NCBI GenBank assembly: GCA_003254885.1
Contig: QANT01006335.1
Span: 87,889 to 151,888, forward strand
Direction: 5' to 3'
DNA: 64,000 bases
Source of the DNA: Purshia tridentata
Lineage: Eukaryota; Streptophyta; Magnoliopsida; Rosales; Rosaceae
Shown here: piece by piece, positions 53,924 to 64,000 of the stretch
Layout: every line of letters starts with the position of its first letter
Numbering within the stretch: position 1 is the stretch's first letter
Program-made: the position numbers and the translations under genes
The notes under the pieces: generated by a model
Told to the model about the DNA's origin: nothing
Databases searched by the model: none
The model's input: only the letters and a program-made list of their open reading frames with translations

Positions 53924-56900
53924 ATGGAGAGCTCTGATGATGAAAAGGATGGAGTCTATGGGAATTATATACCAAAGGAACTGAGTCGTGCTTTAGCATC
54001 TACGGGTGCAAAATTCGTAGATGAAGTACTTAATGGTCAAAATGAACGTTGCCAAGAAAATTTTCGCATGGATAAACATGTTTTCTACAAGCTGTGTGAT
54101 ATTTTGCAAGGAAAAGGCTTACTACGCCACACAAATCGAATCAAGATTGAAGAGCAATTAGCCATTTTCATGTTCATAGTCGGTCATAATCTACGGACTC
54201 GAGCTGTTCAAGAGTTGTTCCGTTATTCAGGAGAAACCATTAGCCGTCATTTCAACAATGTCTTAAATGCAATAATGGCAATTTCATTAGATTTTTTTCA
54301 GCCTCCTGGATCTGATGTTCCTCCCGAAATTTCAGATGATCCTAGATTCTATCCATATTTTAAGGTAAATCTCATGGTAATTAAGTCTGATTAGTATCTT
54401 CTATATATGCGAATCTCACATCCAGAATTTTATTCTTTACCAAAACTAATATATATATATGCGAATCTCACATCCAGAATTTTATTCTTTACCAAAACTA
54501 ATATACAGCGACATGATATCATGGTAATTAAGTCTGATTAGTATCTCCTATATATGCGAATCTCACATCCAGTCTGATTAGTATCTCCTATATATGCGAA
54601 TCTCACATCCAGAATTTTATTCTTTACCAAAACTAATATATAGCAACATGATATGCATTAGCTATTATGCGCGCATTCAATGTCTTACTTTGTATGGTAC
54701 ATGAGCTATCTTTCCCAACCATTAGCTTAAGGATCTAGACCCCAAATTTTTGTCTCATAAATGCCCATAATTTTTTAGTCTTGCTTCTGAAATTGTGAAG
54801 TATAATTATCTCAAAACTAAGTCCAATATGAGAAACTTAGATACACATTAAACAATTTCAAAGGACTTATGTTCCGAGCAAAAATCCAAAACCATGTCCA
54901 TAGAACCAGATATTTAATGGGCAACCACTAACTACTAGAGCAACATTTATTTAAAAAATGTTCGCTTTTTATATGCAATTCTCACATTCAAAATGTCAAT
55001 CTTATAGGATTGTGTGGGAGCAGTCGATGGCATACACATCCCCGTGATGGTGGGTGTAGATGAGCAAGGACCTTTCCGCAACAAGAATGGCTTACTTTCA
55101 CAAAATGTTCTGGCTGCTTTTTCACTTGACCTCAAGTTCCATTATGTCTTGGCAGGCTGGGAAGGCTCTGCATCAGATTTGCAAGTTTTAAATTCTGCAC
55201 TCACAAGACGAAACAAATTGCAGATCCCAGAAGGTATCACTAACTGGCTTGGACTATTGAACACCCAGTTAAAGTGGCAAACTACTTTCTTCCTTGAAAA
55301 AAAAAAAACTTTTTTTTAAATTTTTTGCATAGCATTTAAAATGTCTGCTTCTTTTTATAGTTATCATTCTGTTGTCTATTGTACTACAAAATGCAGCATA
55401 CTGGTGTAAAGAGTGTCATGCATTTTGGACATAAATGTGCTTTCTTAGTGAATAATGACAATTAATGTCATTCAACCAAATATCCTTGTATCTATGATTT
55501 TCAATTGGACAGAGTTATCCTTTCCTCTTCCATGAAATTCCAACCAAGCCACGATATTAACTCTGTATAAGCATCTCCACCCAAGGCGTCAAGTGATAGG
55601 GTGGAAAAATCACTCCAAGTGAAGAGTCTTTTAGGAGGTGGATTTGACATCTACCTCTTGAACCTCAAATTTGCCTTTCCTAGCTTCAGGCACTTCTTCT
55701 TCTTCCCTTTTGTTAAAAAAAATTTACAATTTAATCTGTGGGCTTCATAATCCATTAAAGACCAAAATTACAAACATTTTAGTTTCTTTTTCCTATAGGT
55801 GGGTTTCATACATAGTAATAATGTGACACATTGGTTGGAGAGAGGAGAAAAATTGACATTGAACTTCAAATTGCCACATAGGACATCAAATGCAAATTTG
55901 ACATTTTGCATTTGACATCTCCCTTGGAGATGCTCTAACACATTTTATATTTTGGTGGCAGAAGAAATAACTTGAAATATTGTGTGGGGTCATTGAACGC
56001 GAAAGCACTGGGGAAATGGCTTCCATAGGATGCTGTTTCTAACTTTTTGTTATTAATGTTCACTTGCAACAGATTGGGAATTAAAAGATAGATTGTTTTG
56101 ACAATGTCTTATAAATGGTAAAAGTAATTCCTGCTCAAACAGAGAGACCAGTTCTGTCTTGGCTAGTTCACATGATAATCAGGGTAGATGTGGTGGATCT
56201 ACATTTTTATAACTGTATAACTTCAGCAGATTGAATTTTACGGATTATAGTTTATTTATTAGACAATGCTTTCTTGAAATAAATGTACTGTCAAAAATAC
56301 ATATAAATTGGAGATAAGAATTCTCTAATGCTGGAAGGATGTGAAACAGCGTTCAAAAGCTGACCTTGGGCATTTTCGGACGCTATCTCACATATTCTCA
56401 TTAGAGATAACCCCACCCAACTAGTTTAAAAAAATGGAAATGATCTTATTCTGTGAATATTTTACAACTCCTGTAATCTTACTAGCACTCTTGGGTACAA
56501 CATTTGTTATTGTGCAGGTAGATACTACCTTGTGGACAACAAATATGCAAACATGCCTGGTTTCATTGCTCCATATCCTCATGTACCTTATCACTCAAAA
56601 GAGTTTCCTAGTGGTTATCACCCTCAAGATGAGAAAGAGCTATTCAATCAACGACACTCATTGCTACGAAATGCATCTGATCGTACTTTTGGGGCCTTAA
56701 AGGCACGATTCCCTATATTGATGTCAGCTCCTCCATACCCATTACAAACGCAAGTCAAGTTGGTTGTGGCAGCATGTGCCATACACAATTACATCCGTAG
56801 GGAGAAACCAGATGACTGGCTTTTTAAAATGTATGAAAAGGACACCATACTGCAAATGGAAGAATCATTGCCCCCATTAGAGGTGGAACAACCTATCATG

Positions 56901-57026
56901 CATTTTGAGGCCAATGCTATGGACATTGCTTTTGAGACAGAACAACTAGAATTTACTTCACAGTTGCGGGACTCAATTGCAACTGAAATGTGGGATGACT
57001 ATATCAATGATTTATCTCCCCTTTAG
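53924..57026 (+). CDS. Domesticated PIF/Harbinger transposase-derived nuclease (HARBI1/ALP1-like)
   Basis: Three exons (53924-54364, 55008-55233, 56518-57026) give 391 residues. An acidic N-terminus (MESSDDEKDG) is followed by the Harbinger helical region (FRMDKHVFYKLCDIL, NLRTRAVQELFRYSGETISR) and the DDE_4 nuclease fold. The first catalytic Asp is D154 (CVGAVDGIHIPV) and the second D204 (EGSASDLQVL). The third position, Glu in active elements (…ERxFG), is D277 in NASDRTFGALKARFPIL. No inverted repeats or target duplication flank the gene, and no Myb/SANT partner gene is nearby. The coding frame is intact. This points to a host gene rather than a live transposon. I recall Arabidopsis At5g41980 as a very similar single-copy gene in which the third acidic residue is also lost. 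Members of this class (ALP1, ALP2) act in Polycomb complexes; the role of this branch is unknown. Start chosen at the first ATG after the leader acceptor. Confidence 0.85.
54372..54652. repeat. Nested tandem repeats next to a splice donor
   Basis: The word TATATGCGAATCTCACATCC occurs four times (about 54404, 54457, 54552, 54591), three times followed by AGAATTTTATTCTTTACC. A longer unit starting ATGGTAATTAAGTCTGATTAG occurs at 54374 and 54520. The array begins 8 bp after the donor of exon 1 of the Harbinger-derived gene. Confidence 0.9.
55569..55939. mobile_element. MITE-like element with GCATCTCC termini
   Basis: The left end reads TAAGCATCTCCACCCAAGG and the right end CCCTTGGAGATGCTCTAA. 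The reverse complement of the right end (TTAGAGCATCTCCAAGGG) matches the left end but for a 2-bp gap and small changes. A TAA duplication is consistent with PIF/Harbinger-type insertion. The ~370-bp interior is non-coding. It lies in intron 2 of the Harbinger-derived gene. Confidence 0.6.
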
Positions 57027-59552
57027 ATCAATTGATTGTGGTAATAGTTTCAAGCTTGGCTTGGAATTTTTTCAGGATTTGACAACCAGACAAAAGATTT
57101 TGGTTTTGTTGATGTAAATTGGGAACTTTTGTTTATAGTAAAGAAATATATCCTTAGATTACATTTTTTTTCATACAAAAAGCAGCCATTTGGAGGGTTT
57201 GATATTGTTGTCTTTCCACCTTACTCCTGACAGCTGAACTCCAAAATAATGGTCTAGGCAATTTGAAGATGACTTGCATGTGTGGTAGGGAATACATTGT
57301 GGCAGAGAAAGCAATGATTAAAATGGTTGATTTGCAATGCCATGTCAACTGGCTTGTTTATTAGTTGATTCGATCATTCTTTTATACTATATTGTCTTAG
57401 CTTTTTTTAAGTTGGGTCCCCATTGTAATTGCTATGTTTTCTTATTTTCTTATTTTCTTGTAATCTCATAAACATTACACAAAGTTGTATGTTTATTGTG
57501 GCATTTCCAGGTTCCTTACCTATATTCCATGAATTAGTAAATGGTACATGGTAAACATAATGAGATTCTGACTACTTCAGTGCAGGTGGCTACTGTCAGG
57601 GAGCAAATTATGATGCTCATGAGATTATGCACGCCTATGAGGGGCCAGCTAGTTCACCAATGGTCGAGACAAATGAGAGTATATCTGTTTCGACAATAAT
57701 CTTTGTATTATTGTTTGCATTGTATGCATCCATAAGACTTTGTATAATTCTTGAATCAAGTTAGTAGAAGATTCTAATGTAGTGAGCCACAGTATGAGTT
57801 CTGCGCTGCACTGCAGGAATGTTTTGTACGCAATTGGTGACGGTGCTAATTGCTAAAGGTGGTGTCCCTCCCTCTTAATTGTGTACTATAGCGCAGCTTT
57901 CCTTTGATATAAAGCATAAAGAAAAACATAGGATGGACCCTCATCCTCTTTGTGCCTATAACCAAGTAACCCTTCTGTCAGTAACAATACAGGATACAAA
58001 ATGATCATTCTAGCTCGTGGGTCCAAAACTAGTGAAACCAAGAAAGTAAGAGTCTCTTCTGTAACCTATCACTTGTTCATGGTGACCATTAAACAGAGGA
58101 GTACTCTATTTTGATAAGGGCACTCTGCCATTCTCAGTAATGGGACATAGGAAAGCTATGCGGCTATGAGCAGTGAGGGGCATGCACGAGTATGATGAAC
58201 GGTAGCTTTGCTTGCAAGGATAATTAATTATATCAATCAGAAAGTTATCATAGATTTTTGTACTTCGCATTACGTATATGATTCTCCTCTTTCTTTCGTT
58301 GTTCTTCATTTGATATTTAATTAAAGGTTGAGTTGTAGTTTACAACCCTTCTCTGATCCTTGAGAACTATTTTCTTAGTAATGGGATTCTCAAGTCATGG
58401 GATTTCTCACGAGGCCATGATCATTTGTAGCAAAGCAACAACTTTCGTCCATTGGAGAATGATAATCTCTGTGACTTTTCATGTGAAGGTAATGAGTGCT
58501 AAGAAACTTTTCACATGAATTGTGGACCCAAATATAGCTGTATGTACAGCTTGTTGCTTGTGACCCTAAAAACTTGAAAAGAGTTTATGAGGATCTATGT
58601 ATGTAATTCTATGTATTAATGGACTTGTATATGTGATGACACTAGCAGTGTTGGACCGTTTGGAATATGGGTGGGTTTAAAACTGGTTTGGGCTCAAATA
58701 CATTTCATCTGGCTCGAAGTGGAACCATTGGTTACATTACATCACAAAAACTTTTAATTGATGATCTCCTTTGACTAAAGTAGTAAAGTAGTAATAATAC
58801 AACACCATATACATGAGGACCATGACTCTCGGGGTCACTGGTGTCGGCAGCATTTCTATTTGGGACAAAACCTGCTAAGGAGCTTTCAACTGTTTTCCTT
58901 GGTCAGTGAACCTATGAGAGTAATAAATACATAAGATTAGATTAAAAAATTGAAATTATACCAAACAAATCGAACATAGAACAAAGATAAATGTATTGGC
59001 AAGTCTTTAAAAGCAAATAAGTCCCATAGGATGAAATAGGCACAGCCTTGAAACGGTTAAGCAAATAAACTCACTTTAATATAAAGTTTGATCCATTTTA
59101 AGTTCTTGGATTAGTTTAAGTATCTGTTAGAATTATGAAATGTCGATCGTGCCACTGACTATTTGGTCTAGTATAACCGTATATGACATTGAATCTCTCA
59201 TTTGTGAATAATATTTGTTGATAATAAATTAATAAAAATACATTATGTAAGGGGCGCTAGTGGTAATAGAGAAATCTAAAAGGACTTATTTGATATTAAT
59301 TAATTAATCCATAAAAAAAATTAAATAATGAAAAGGACAAAGCACCAAAGCCCAGCATTAATGATTTGAAACACAATCTAACTTGTGTTAAATCTCATCT
59401 ATCACCATCTCTCTCTGAAGTCTCACTCACTGTGACCCCCAAAGGTCCAAACTTTATTTTCACATAAATTAACCTTCAAATTTCAAAAGAAAGAAAGAAG
59501 AAAAAGAACCACACGCAGAGGCTGACGCCGAGACAGAAATAGAAAGAAGAAA
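57027..59552. other. 3' UTR and intergenic DNA
   Basis: A TTCAG acceptor-like site at about 57580-57585 with a following GC-richer stretch (57590-57690) may be a spliced 3'-UTR exon of the preceding gene. Beyond about 58000 there is only AT-rich sequence until the leader of the next gene (about 59400-59552). No coding exon was found. Confidence 0.4.
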
Positions 59553-60267
59553 ATGTTAGATCCAAGAAATGACTTGCTACCGCCACCCTGCTCCCCCACC
59601 AACTCCTCCATCTCTTCCTCCGATCTCGACACTGAGGTACCCATTTCACATTTCACATTTCCCATTTCCACATTATTCAATTTCTCTATCTTTTTCTTTC
59701 ACCAATTTTGTCAATTTCTGAAACTTGTTCGCATATTTTGTATTTTTCGATTTTCGCTCACAGTCCACAGGCTCATTCTTTCACGATCGAAGCACGACTT
59801 TGGGAACCCTGATGGGAGTGAGCTTCCCAGCCATTACCTTCAGAGCCCCAAGCCAACACCGCCGAGGTGACCCGCAAGTCACCAACGCCAGCTTAAGCGG
59901 CGGCGGCTCAAGGAAGACCAAGAAGCCCAAGAAGAAGAACGCCGCCTCTACTACTGCGGCTGTGGGTGTGGTGGCGGAGCGGCGGCGCAGGTGGTGGCGC
60001 CTCTGCCGGGACGACGGCACCAAGCCGGCCTCGCTCGGCGAGTTTCTTGAGGTGGAGAGGAGGTTCGGGGACGGTGCGTTTTACAATACGGCGGCGGAGC
60101 TTGAAGGGGTCATGGTGGGTCAGCCCAGGAACGGACGGCTCTTGTTCGCCGATGGAAGGGTTCTTCCACCGTCGGATGTTGATGATGGGACTTCATCTAC
60201 AGCTGGGGTCCTCTGTAGATTCCCGGTTTCGCTCACTGCCATTTGTAGTGGCGGTGGTGTAGCATAA
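59553..60267 (+). CDS. Uncharacterised plant protein with STGSFFHDRSTTLGTLMG motif
   Basis: Two exons (59553-59636, 59764-60267) give 195 residues. The N-terminus MLDPRNDLLPPPCSPTNSS is followed by the junction-spanning motif SSDLDTESTGSFFHDRSTTL, GTLMGVSFPAITFRAP, a Lys/Arg-rich linker (KTKKPKKKN, ERRRRWWRLCRD), then a folded-looking C-terminal part (ASLGEFLEVERRFGDGAFYN, FADGRVLPPS, VLCRFPVSLTAICSGG). The basic run could be a nuclear signal. I recall the same N-terminal blocks in an uncharacterised Arabidopsis protein (At3g17950); no function is known to me. Its coding region is strikingly GC-rich against its AT-rich surroundings. Confidence 0.85.
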
Positions 60268-61630
60268 ACTTTTGTCTCTCGTTTTGTTTTTACTGTTATT
60301 ATTATTTTTAGCTAAAGATATTAAAAAAAAAAAAAGCAGAATTTTGGCCATTGGCGTTTGCTTTCTTCCTATTTTTATTTTTTATCTTATATCATCCATC
60401 CATCCATCCATAATCCATCTATGCATGTCACATGATTTAAGTCACTTTCCAAAACAATATTTTAAAACTATTATTCTGAGAAAAGTTGTGGTATACTTTG
60501 TAAAAAGTCACAATTTACGCTATAATGTGCTGCTTTACAAAGTTGATATGAAATAAAAGCAACAATTTCAATTTGGTGCTAATGATATAATTATTTGGTG
60601 ATTGGGTCCCTAATTGTTTGGTTTGGCTATACGCCTATACTTGCTGGTTCCTAACCTCACATTGACTTGTGGGACTCTGCATTTCCTTGCAATATGTATT
60701 TACGAGTAATTTTTGTATAATATGTGGGACTCGTTTATAGTTGAAGCATTAACAGTGGTGGACATGTACTTCCTCTTCTAATTGGTGATGGGATTTCTGA
60801 AAAGGGTGCGATTGGACAATAGAGTAAGACAATTAGGTCTCTCTAGTTCTAGAAGCATTGGATTTCTTTAACCAATTTAAGGATAGCCCAAATTATGAAA
60901 GGAGGGATATATTATTATTGTCTGTTCATTAAGTGAAGGGTCATCTGCAGAAATAGAAATCCCATTTATTTCAATAATTGCCCTATCAGTCTATCATTAA
61001 CGATTTTTCAGCAATTATATAAAAATAAGTAAATTAATGATTTTTAATATGCTATACATTTGAGCCATGAGCTTGACCATTAATTAATTCCCTTAGGAAA
61101 AAAAAAAAAAACAAATTTTGCAACGTTCCATTAATCAGTGAGGATTTCAATGCAATAATTAATGATGTTTTCATATAATTAAATGTATAAGCACAATTTA
61201 TGTGAATCTTAACCTGATATCATACCTATAATTTCTTTATATAAAATCAATAATAAAGATTAAGTTATACACTATTTATGCAAATATTATGCAGAAACAT
61301 TATTCAGTTCATATGTCGATCACCATCACGGAATCTAAAAACTTGGAAGTTATTATTGCAACAAAAATGAATGAAGACAAAGAAGACCAGAGGGGGGTAG
61401 AGACTAGAGGGGATGTCCCATTTCATTTCTTCTCATGAAATGAAATGTATGATGAAATGGAAATTTCCCATTTCATTTATTCTCATTAAATTCTTCATTA
61501 ATTCAATTGGGTTAATCTGTTGATCTATTTGAGCCAGGTCATGAAACTATCTAATTGACTATTTCTAAATTTAATCCAAAGACAAAATATATAACACCAA
61601 AAATATTTTTATTAAAATGTGTGATGAGGA
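60268..61630. other. Convergent AT-rich spacer
   Basis: It contains the two 3' UTRs, a (CATC)n tract at 60394-60411 and poly-A runs. At 61425-61500 the phrase CCCATTTCATTT/TTCTCAT is repeated in direct order. No gene was seen. Confidence 0.5.
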
Positions 61631-62152
61631 TTAATGTGTACATGGAGTTTCAACAATGGTCTCCAATGCAGGTTTCCATGATCTCTGCTTTGAGTACCTT
61701 ATTTCTACTGGCTCTGAATAATGGCTTGTAATACTACTATCTGCACTATCCATTAATGTCTTGGCTTCTGAATTAGGGAACATACAAAACTCGCCGAGGA
61801 CCGGAAAAATCTTACTGAAATTGTTGAAAGCTCTATGCTTGAGTGCCTTTGAAGCCTTGTAAGTGAGAGAGCTGAGTTCTTCATGTGTTAGCACAGAGTA
61901 GAGCAGCTCCATTGGAAGAAGATAATAAAATTGGCGTATCTCTAATTCCTCATCAGCTGAAAGCCCACGAACCCTGTTGCCCACTTGTAGGCTGCTGGAG
62001 TCACACACAAACTGCCCTGCATTCTCTAACATTAGCTCTGCTGCTTTGACTGGTCTTGTGTACACTTCCAATCTTCCATCCCAGAATAACACCTTCACCA
62101 ATGCACTACTTGAGATGATTAAAGGAGCACAAGAAGTTGCTGCATTCCCCAT
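61631..62152 (-). CDS. DUF4228 (PADRE) domain protein, probably N-myristoylated
   Basis: A single exon encodes 173 residues. The N-terminus MGNAATSC begins with Gly2 and has Cys8, the pattern for N-myristoylation plus palmitoylation and hence plasma-membrane attachment. The PADRE domain covers about 18-100: VKVLFWDGRLEVYTRPVKAA, AGQFVCDSSSLQVGNRVRGL, SADEELEIRQFYYLLPMELL. The C-terminal third is Ser/Arg-rich and low in structure. The family responds to pathogens and abiotic stress; no enzymatic role is established. A TATTTATATATATA box lies about 105 bp upstream on the coding strand, and a (GA)n tract occupies its 5' leader. Confidence 0.9.
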   Translation of the reverse strand: MGNAATSCAPLIISSSALVKVLFWDGRLEVYTRPVKAAELMLENAGQFVCDSSSLQVGNRVRGLSADEELEIRQFYYLLPMELLYSVLTHEELSSLTYKASKALKHRAFNNFSKIFPVLGEFCMFPNSEAKTLMDSADSSITSHYSEPVEIRYSKQRSWKPALETIVETPCTH

Positions 62153-63500
62153 GAGAGAGAAAGAGAGAGAGAGAGAGAGAGTAGAGAAATGGGTTGTTCT
62201 CTAAGGAGTTGACAGAGAAATGTTTGGTATTAGATGGGGTGTTGATGATCATATATATATAAATAGAGTAATAGCTAGAGAGAGTCGATCTCTTTGAATA
62301 TGTATAAATGAATTTGTGCATGCATGATGGCGGTTGGCTGACAGAGACTCAGAGAGTGAGAAAGAGATGGATTTGTCAACTATCTGATACAAGGATTTAC
62401 ATGTCACTCAGTAACATCCAAAACATTCAAGTTCCATACCTTCTCTGCCAACTTTCAATCCAAATTTATGTCCTTCTGCAAGCTGGGACCTGAAGTTTTG
62501 AATTAGACAATCCCAAAGATGACAATCCCCACTATAATTAATTGGATAGAAAGCCAATGTGGAGCAGTACTCACCCTAACAAATATGTACTCCTTCCCAT
62601 ATATATATGTATTTTAATCATATGCGATTTCATTAGGATTTTCATCAATCTGTCAGTAAGGAGAGCACATGGGTGAGGCATGGAGCAACGGTAGAAGGGC
62701 TCACTAAGGACACCACCAAACAAATGATTGGACATGGTAACCAACAATTTCTTTGATATTATTCCCAACTACGGCTCCCCAAACATATTCATATATATCT
62801 AGAGATCGAGAGAGAGAGAGAGAAAAAAAAACCAGCTAGCATACATATATATATATATATATATCTGTGTATCTATTTTCATGATGTGAGACGAATATCT
62901 AGGTACAGAGTGTTGCCAATGTCAAGTAGTCTTTGCTAGTTATGCAGTCATTTTCCAAGATAGGCTGCTATGCTAGCATGCAAAATATTCCATAATCCAT
63001 GTTACTAATGATATGCAACTTGTTCCGTAATCTGAAGTTCTGAACTGTATGATTAATTAGTTGGGAAATCTTGTGTCACTTGGTCAAACAAATAGCCTTT
63101 CTTGGTCAATATGCCCCATAACTTCCAAATGAGTCCAAAAATCGACATTTTGGTGATCAGCGTAGGTCTTATAATTGGACTGGCTTTTGTCCTATGCTTA
63201 GTTAGAGCTGTAATCTTATTTTGCTAAATGGTTGGCCTACGTTATTAAATTAAGCAAAAAAATTTGTTTATTAATTCACTTATTATATATATATATATAT
63301 ATGCAAAGAAAAAATAAAAATAGTATAGGATTCATATCTAATGATGTACCTATGTTATAACATAAATGAACTAGTTATATCACATGTATTAGGATCGCAC
63401 AAAAATTACTTCAAATTATGACTAAGGAGGTGAATGTACTCAATATTTTATAATTTTTATGAATACTTATTAATTTATCAAATGGAAACGAGAAAAAAAA
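62153..63500. other. PADRE gene promoter and AT-rich intergenic DNA
   Basis: TATA-like sequence lies at 62254-62268 for the minus-strand gene. (GA)n at 62806-62821, (TA)n at 62844-62864 and (AT)n at 63282-63302 are microsatellites. No further gene was recognised. Confidence 0.5.
62157..62180. repeat. (GA)n microsatellite in the PADRE gene leader
   Basis: AGAGAAAGAGAGAGAG-type run beginning four bases upstream of the start codon. CT/GA leader tracts are common in plant 5' UTRs. Confidence 0.85.
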
Positions 63501-64000
63501 AAATATCGTGACATGCAAGGTGTTAAATTTCGTTTTTTGGGGGTATGGAAATTTTAACACCAACATATTAATTTTTCGCCGAAATATACCGAAATATCGG
63601 CAAAATTTCGGCCACTATTCACACCTCAATAAAAAACCCAAATTGATGGCTTTTTGGTTGGTTGTTGAGGCAGGGGAAGGGTACCATGAGGTCTAGCTCG
63701 ATAAGAGGAAGAGATCTTGGGTGGTTTGGGGTCTCGTCGTGGCCGGAAATGGGAGATCGCCGGCCGGAAGGCGTGACTGGTTTTGCTTCCCTGCGTCTTC
63801 GTGGATGGTCGGATGAGTGATCTGAAACCACAAATGGAAATGCGTCGTCGATAGCTTTCTAACGACACCAAAATCGCCGGAATCGGAGCTCAAATGAGAA
63901 AGATATAAGCGATCAAAGTTTGGTCAAAGTTTGAGGAGAGAGAAAGTGCAGAGCTGCTCGGGGAAGAAGAAGAAGACCAGATCTGACCTGCGCAATTACC
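63501..64000. repeat. Probable dispersed repeat / transposon-derived sequence (cut by window end)
   Basis: The segment changes abruptly to repeats of the words GAAATA, ATATCGG and AAATTTCGG (63570-63615) and then to a GC-rich stretch with GCCGG words. It lacks a long reading frame and does not resemble the preceding DNA. Such sequence is typical of internal or terminal parts of plant retroelements, but no LTR, primer-binding site or enzyme domain can be shown here. Confidence 0.3.

Noticed and set aside
54372-54652. Repeated 20-nt words that could suggest a CRISPR-like array
   Set aside because: Spacing is irregular and the repeats are nested tandem duplications in a plant intron; no cas genes exist.
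53924-57026. An active Harbinger transposon
   Set aside because: No terminal inverted repeats, no Myb-like partner frame nearby, and the third catalytic acid is changed.
63619-63893. Arg/Pro-rich minus-strand open frames near the right edge
   Set aside because: Three frames are open over the same GC-rich repeat-like stretch, which indicates composition rather than coding.

Overview
The window is nuclear DNA from a flowering plant, most likely a woody eudicot. Genes have many short introns with GT/AG borders, the intergenic DNA is AT-rich with GA, TA and TG microsatellites, and the proteins are closest to plant orthologues (TOC64-III, the OZ/VAR3 RanBP zinc-finger family, plant POT1, HRD3A). 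A Rosaceae-type genome is plausible but not proven. No bacterial operon, CRISPR array or rRNA was seen.

Layout from left to right. The 3' end of an unidentified gene (+) is followed by TOC64 (-, 13 exons, 590 aa), a mitochondrial/organellar prostaglandin E synthase 2-like protein (-, 331 aa), an OZ-type RanBP2 zinc-finger protein (+, 428 aa) and POT1 (+, 464 aa). Then comes HRD3A/SEL1L-like (-, 684 aa), which shares a 221-bp divergent promoter with VPS26C/DSCR3 (+, 317 aa). Next are an aldose 1-epimerase (-, 339 aa), a short divergent ribosomal protein eL19 (+, 175 aa) and a 16-kb gene for a fused dehydrogenase-dehydrogenase-kinase-aldolase (-). The right part holds a domesticated PIF/Harbinger transposase gene (+, 391 aa), an uncharacterised plant protein (+, 195 aa), a DUF4228/PADRE protein (-, 173 aa) and about 1.8 kb of AT-rich and repeat-like DNA. 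For ten genes I placed every splice junction by hand, and the exon lengths sum to an intact frame.

The genes are individual housekeeping loci and do not form one pathway. Several neighbours recall Arabidopsis blocks on chromosomes 1, 3 and 5, consistent with an ancestral eudicot gene order that fractionated differently in Arabidopsis. The most notable features are: (1) the giant fusion protein, which looks like a bacterial sugar-acid (threonate-type) catabolic operon condensed into one polypeptide; (2) a very recent 142-bp tandem duplication in that gene that copies a whole 47-nt exon with both splice sites, so that joint inclusion would create a stop; (3) a perfect ER-stress element (CCAAT-N9-CCACG) between HRD3A and VPS26C; and (4) a Harbinger-derived gene with a changed catalytic triad and a MITE-like insertion in an intron.
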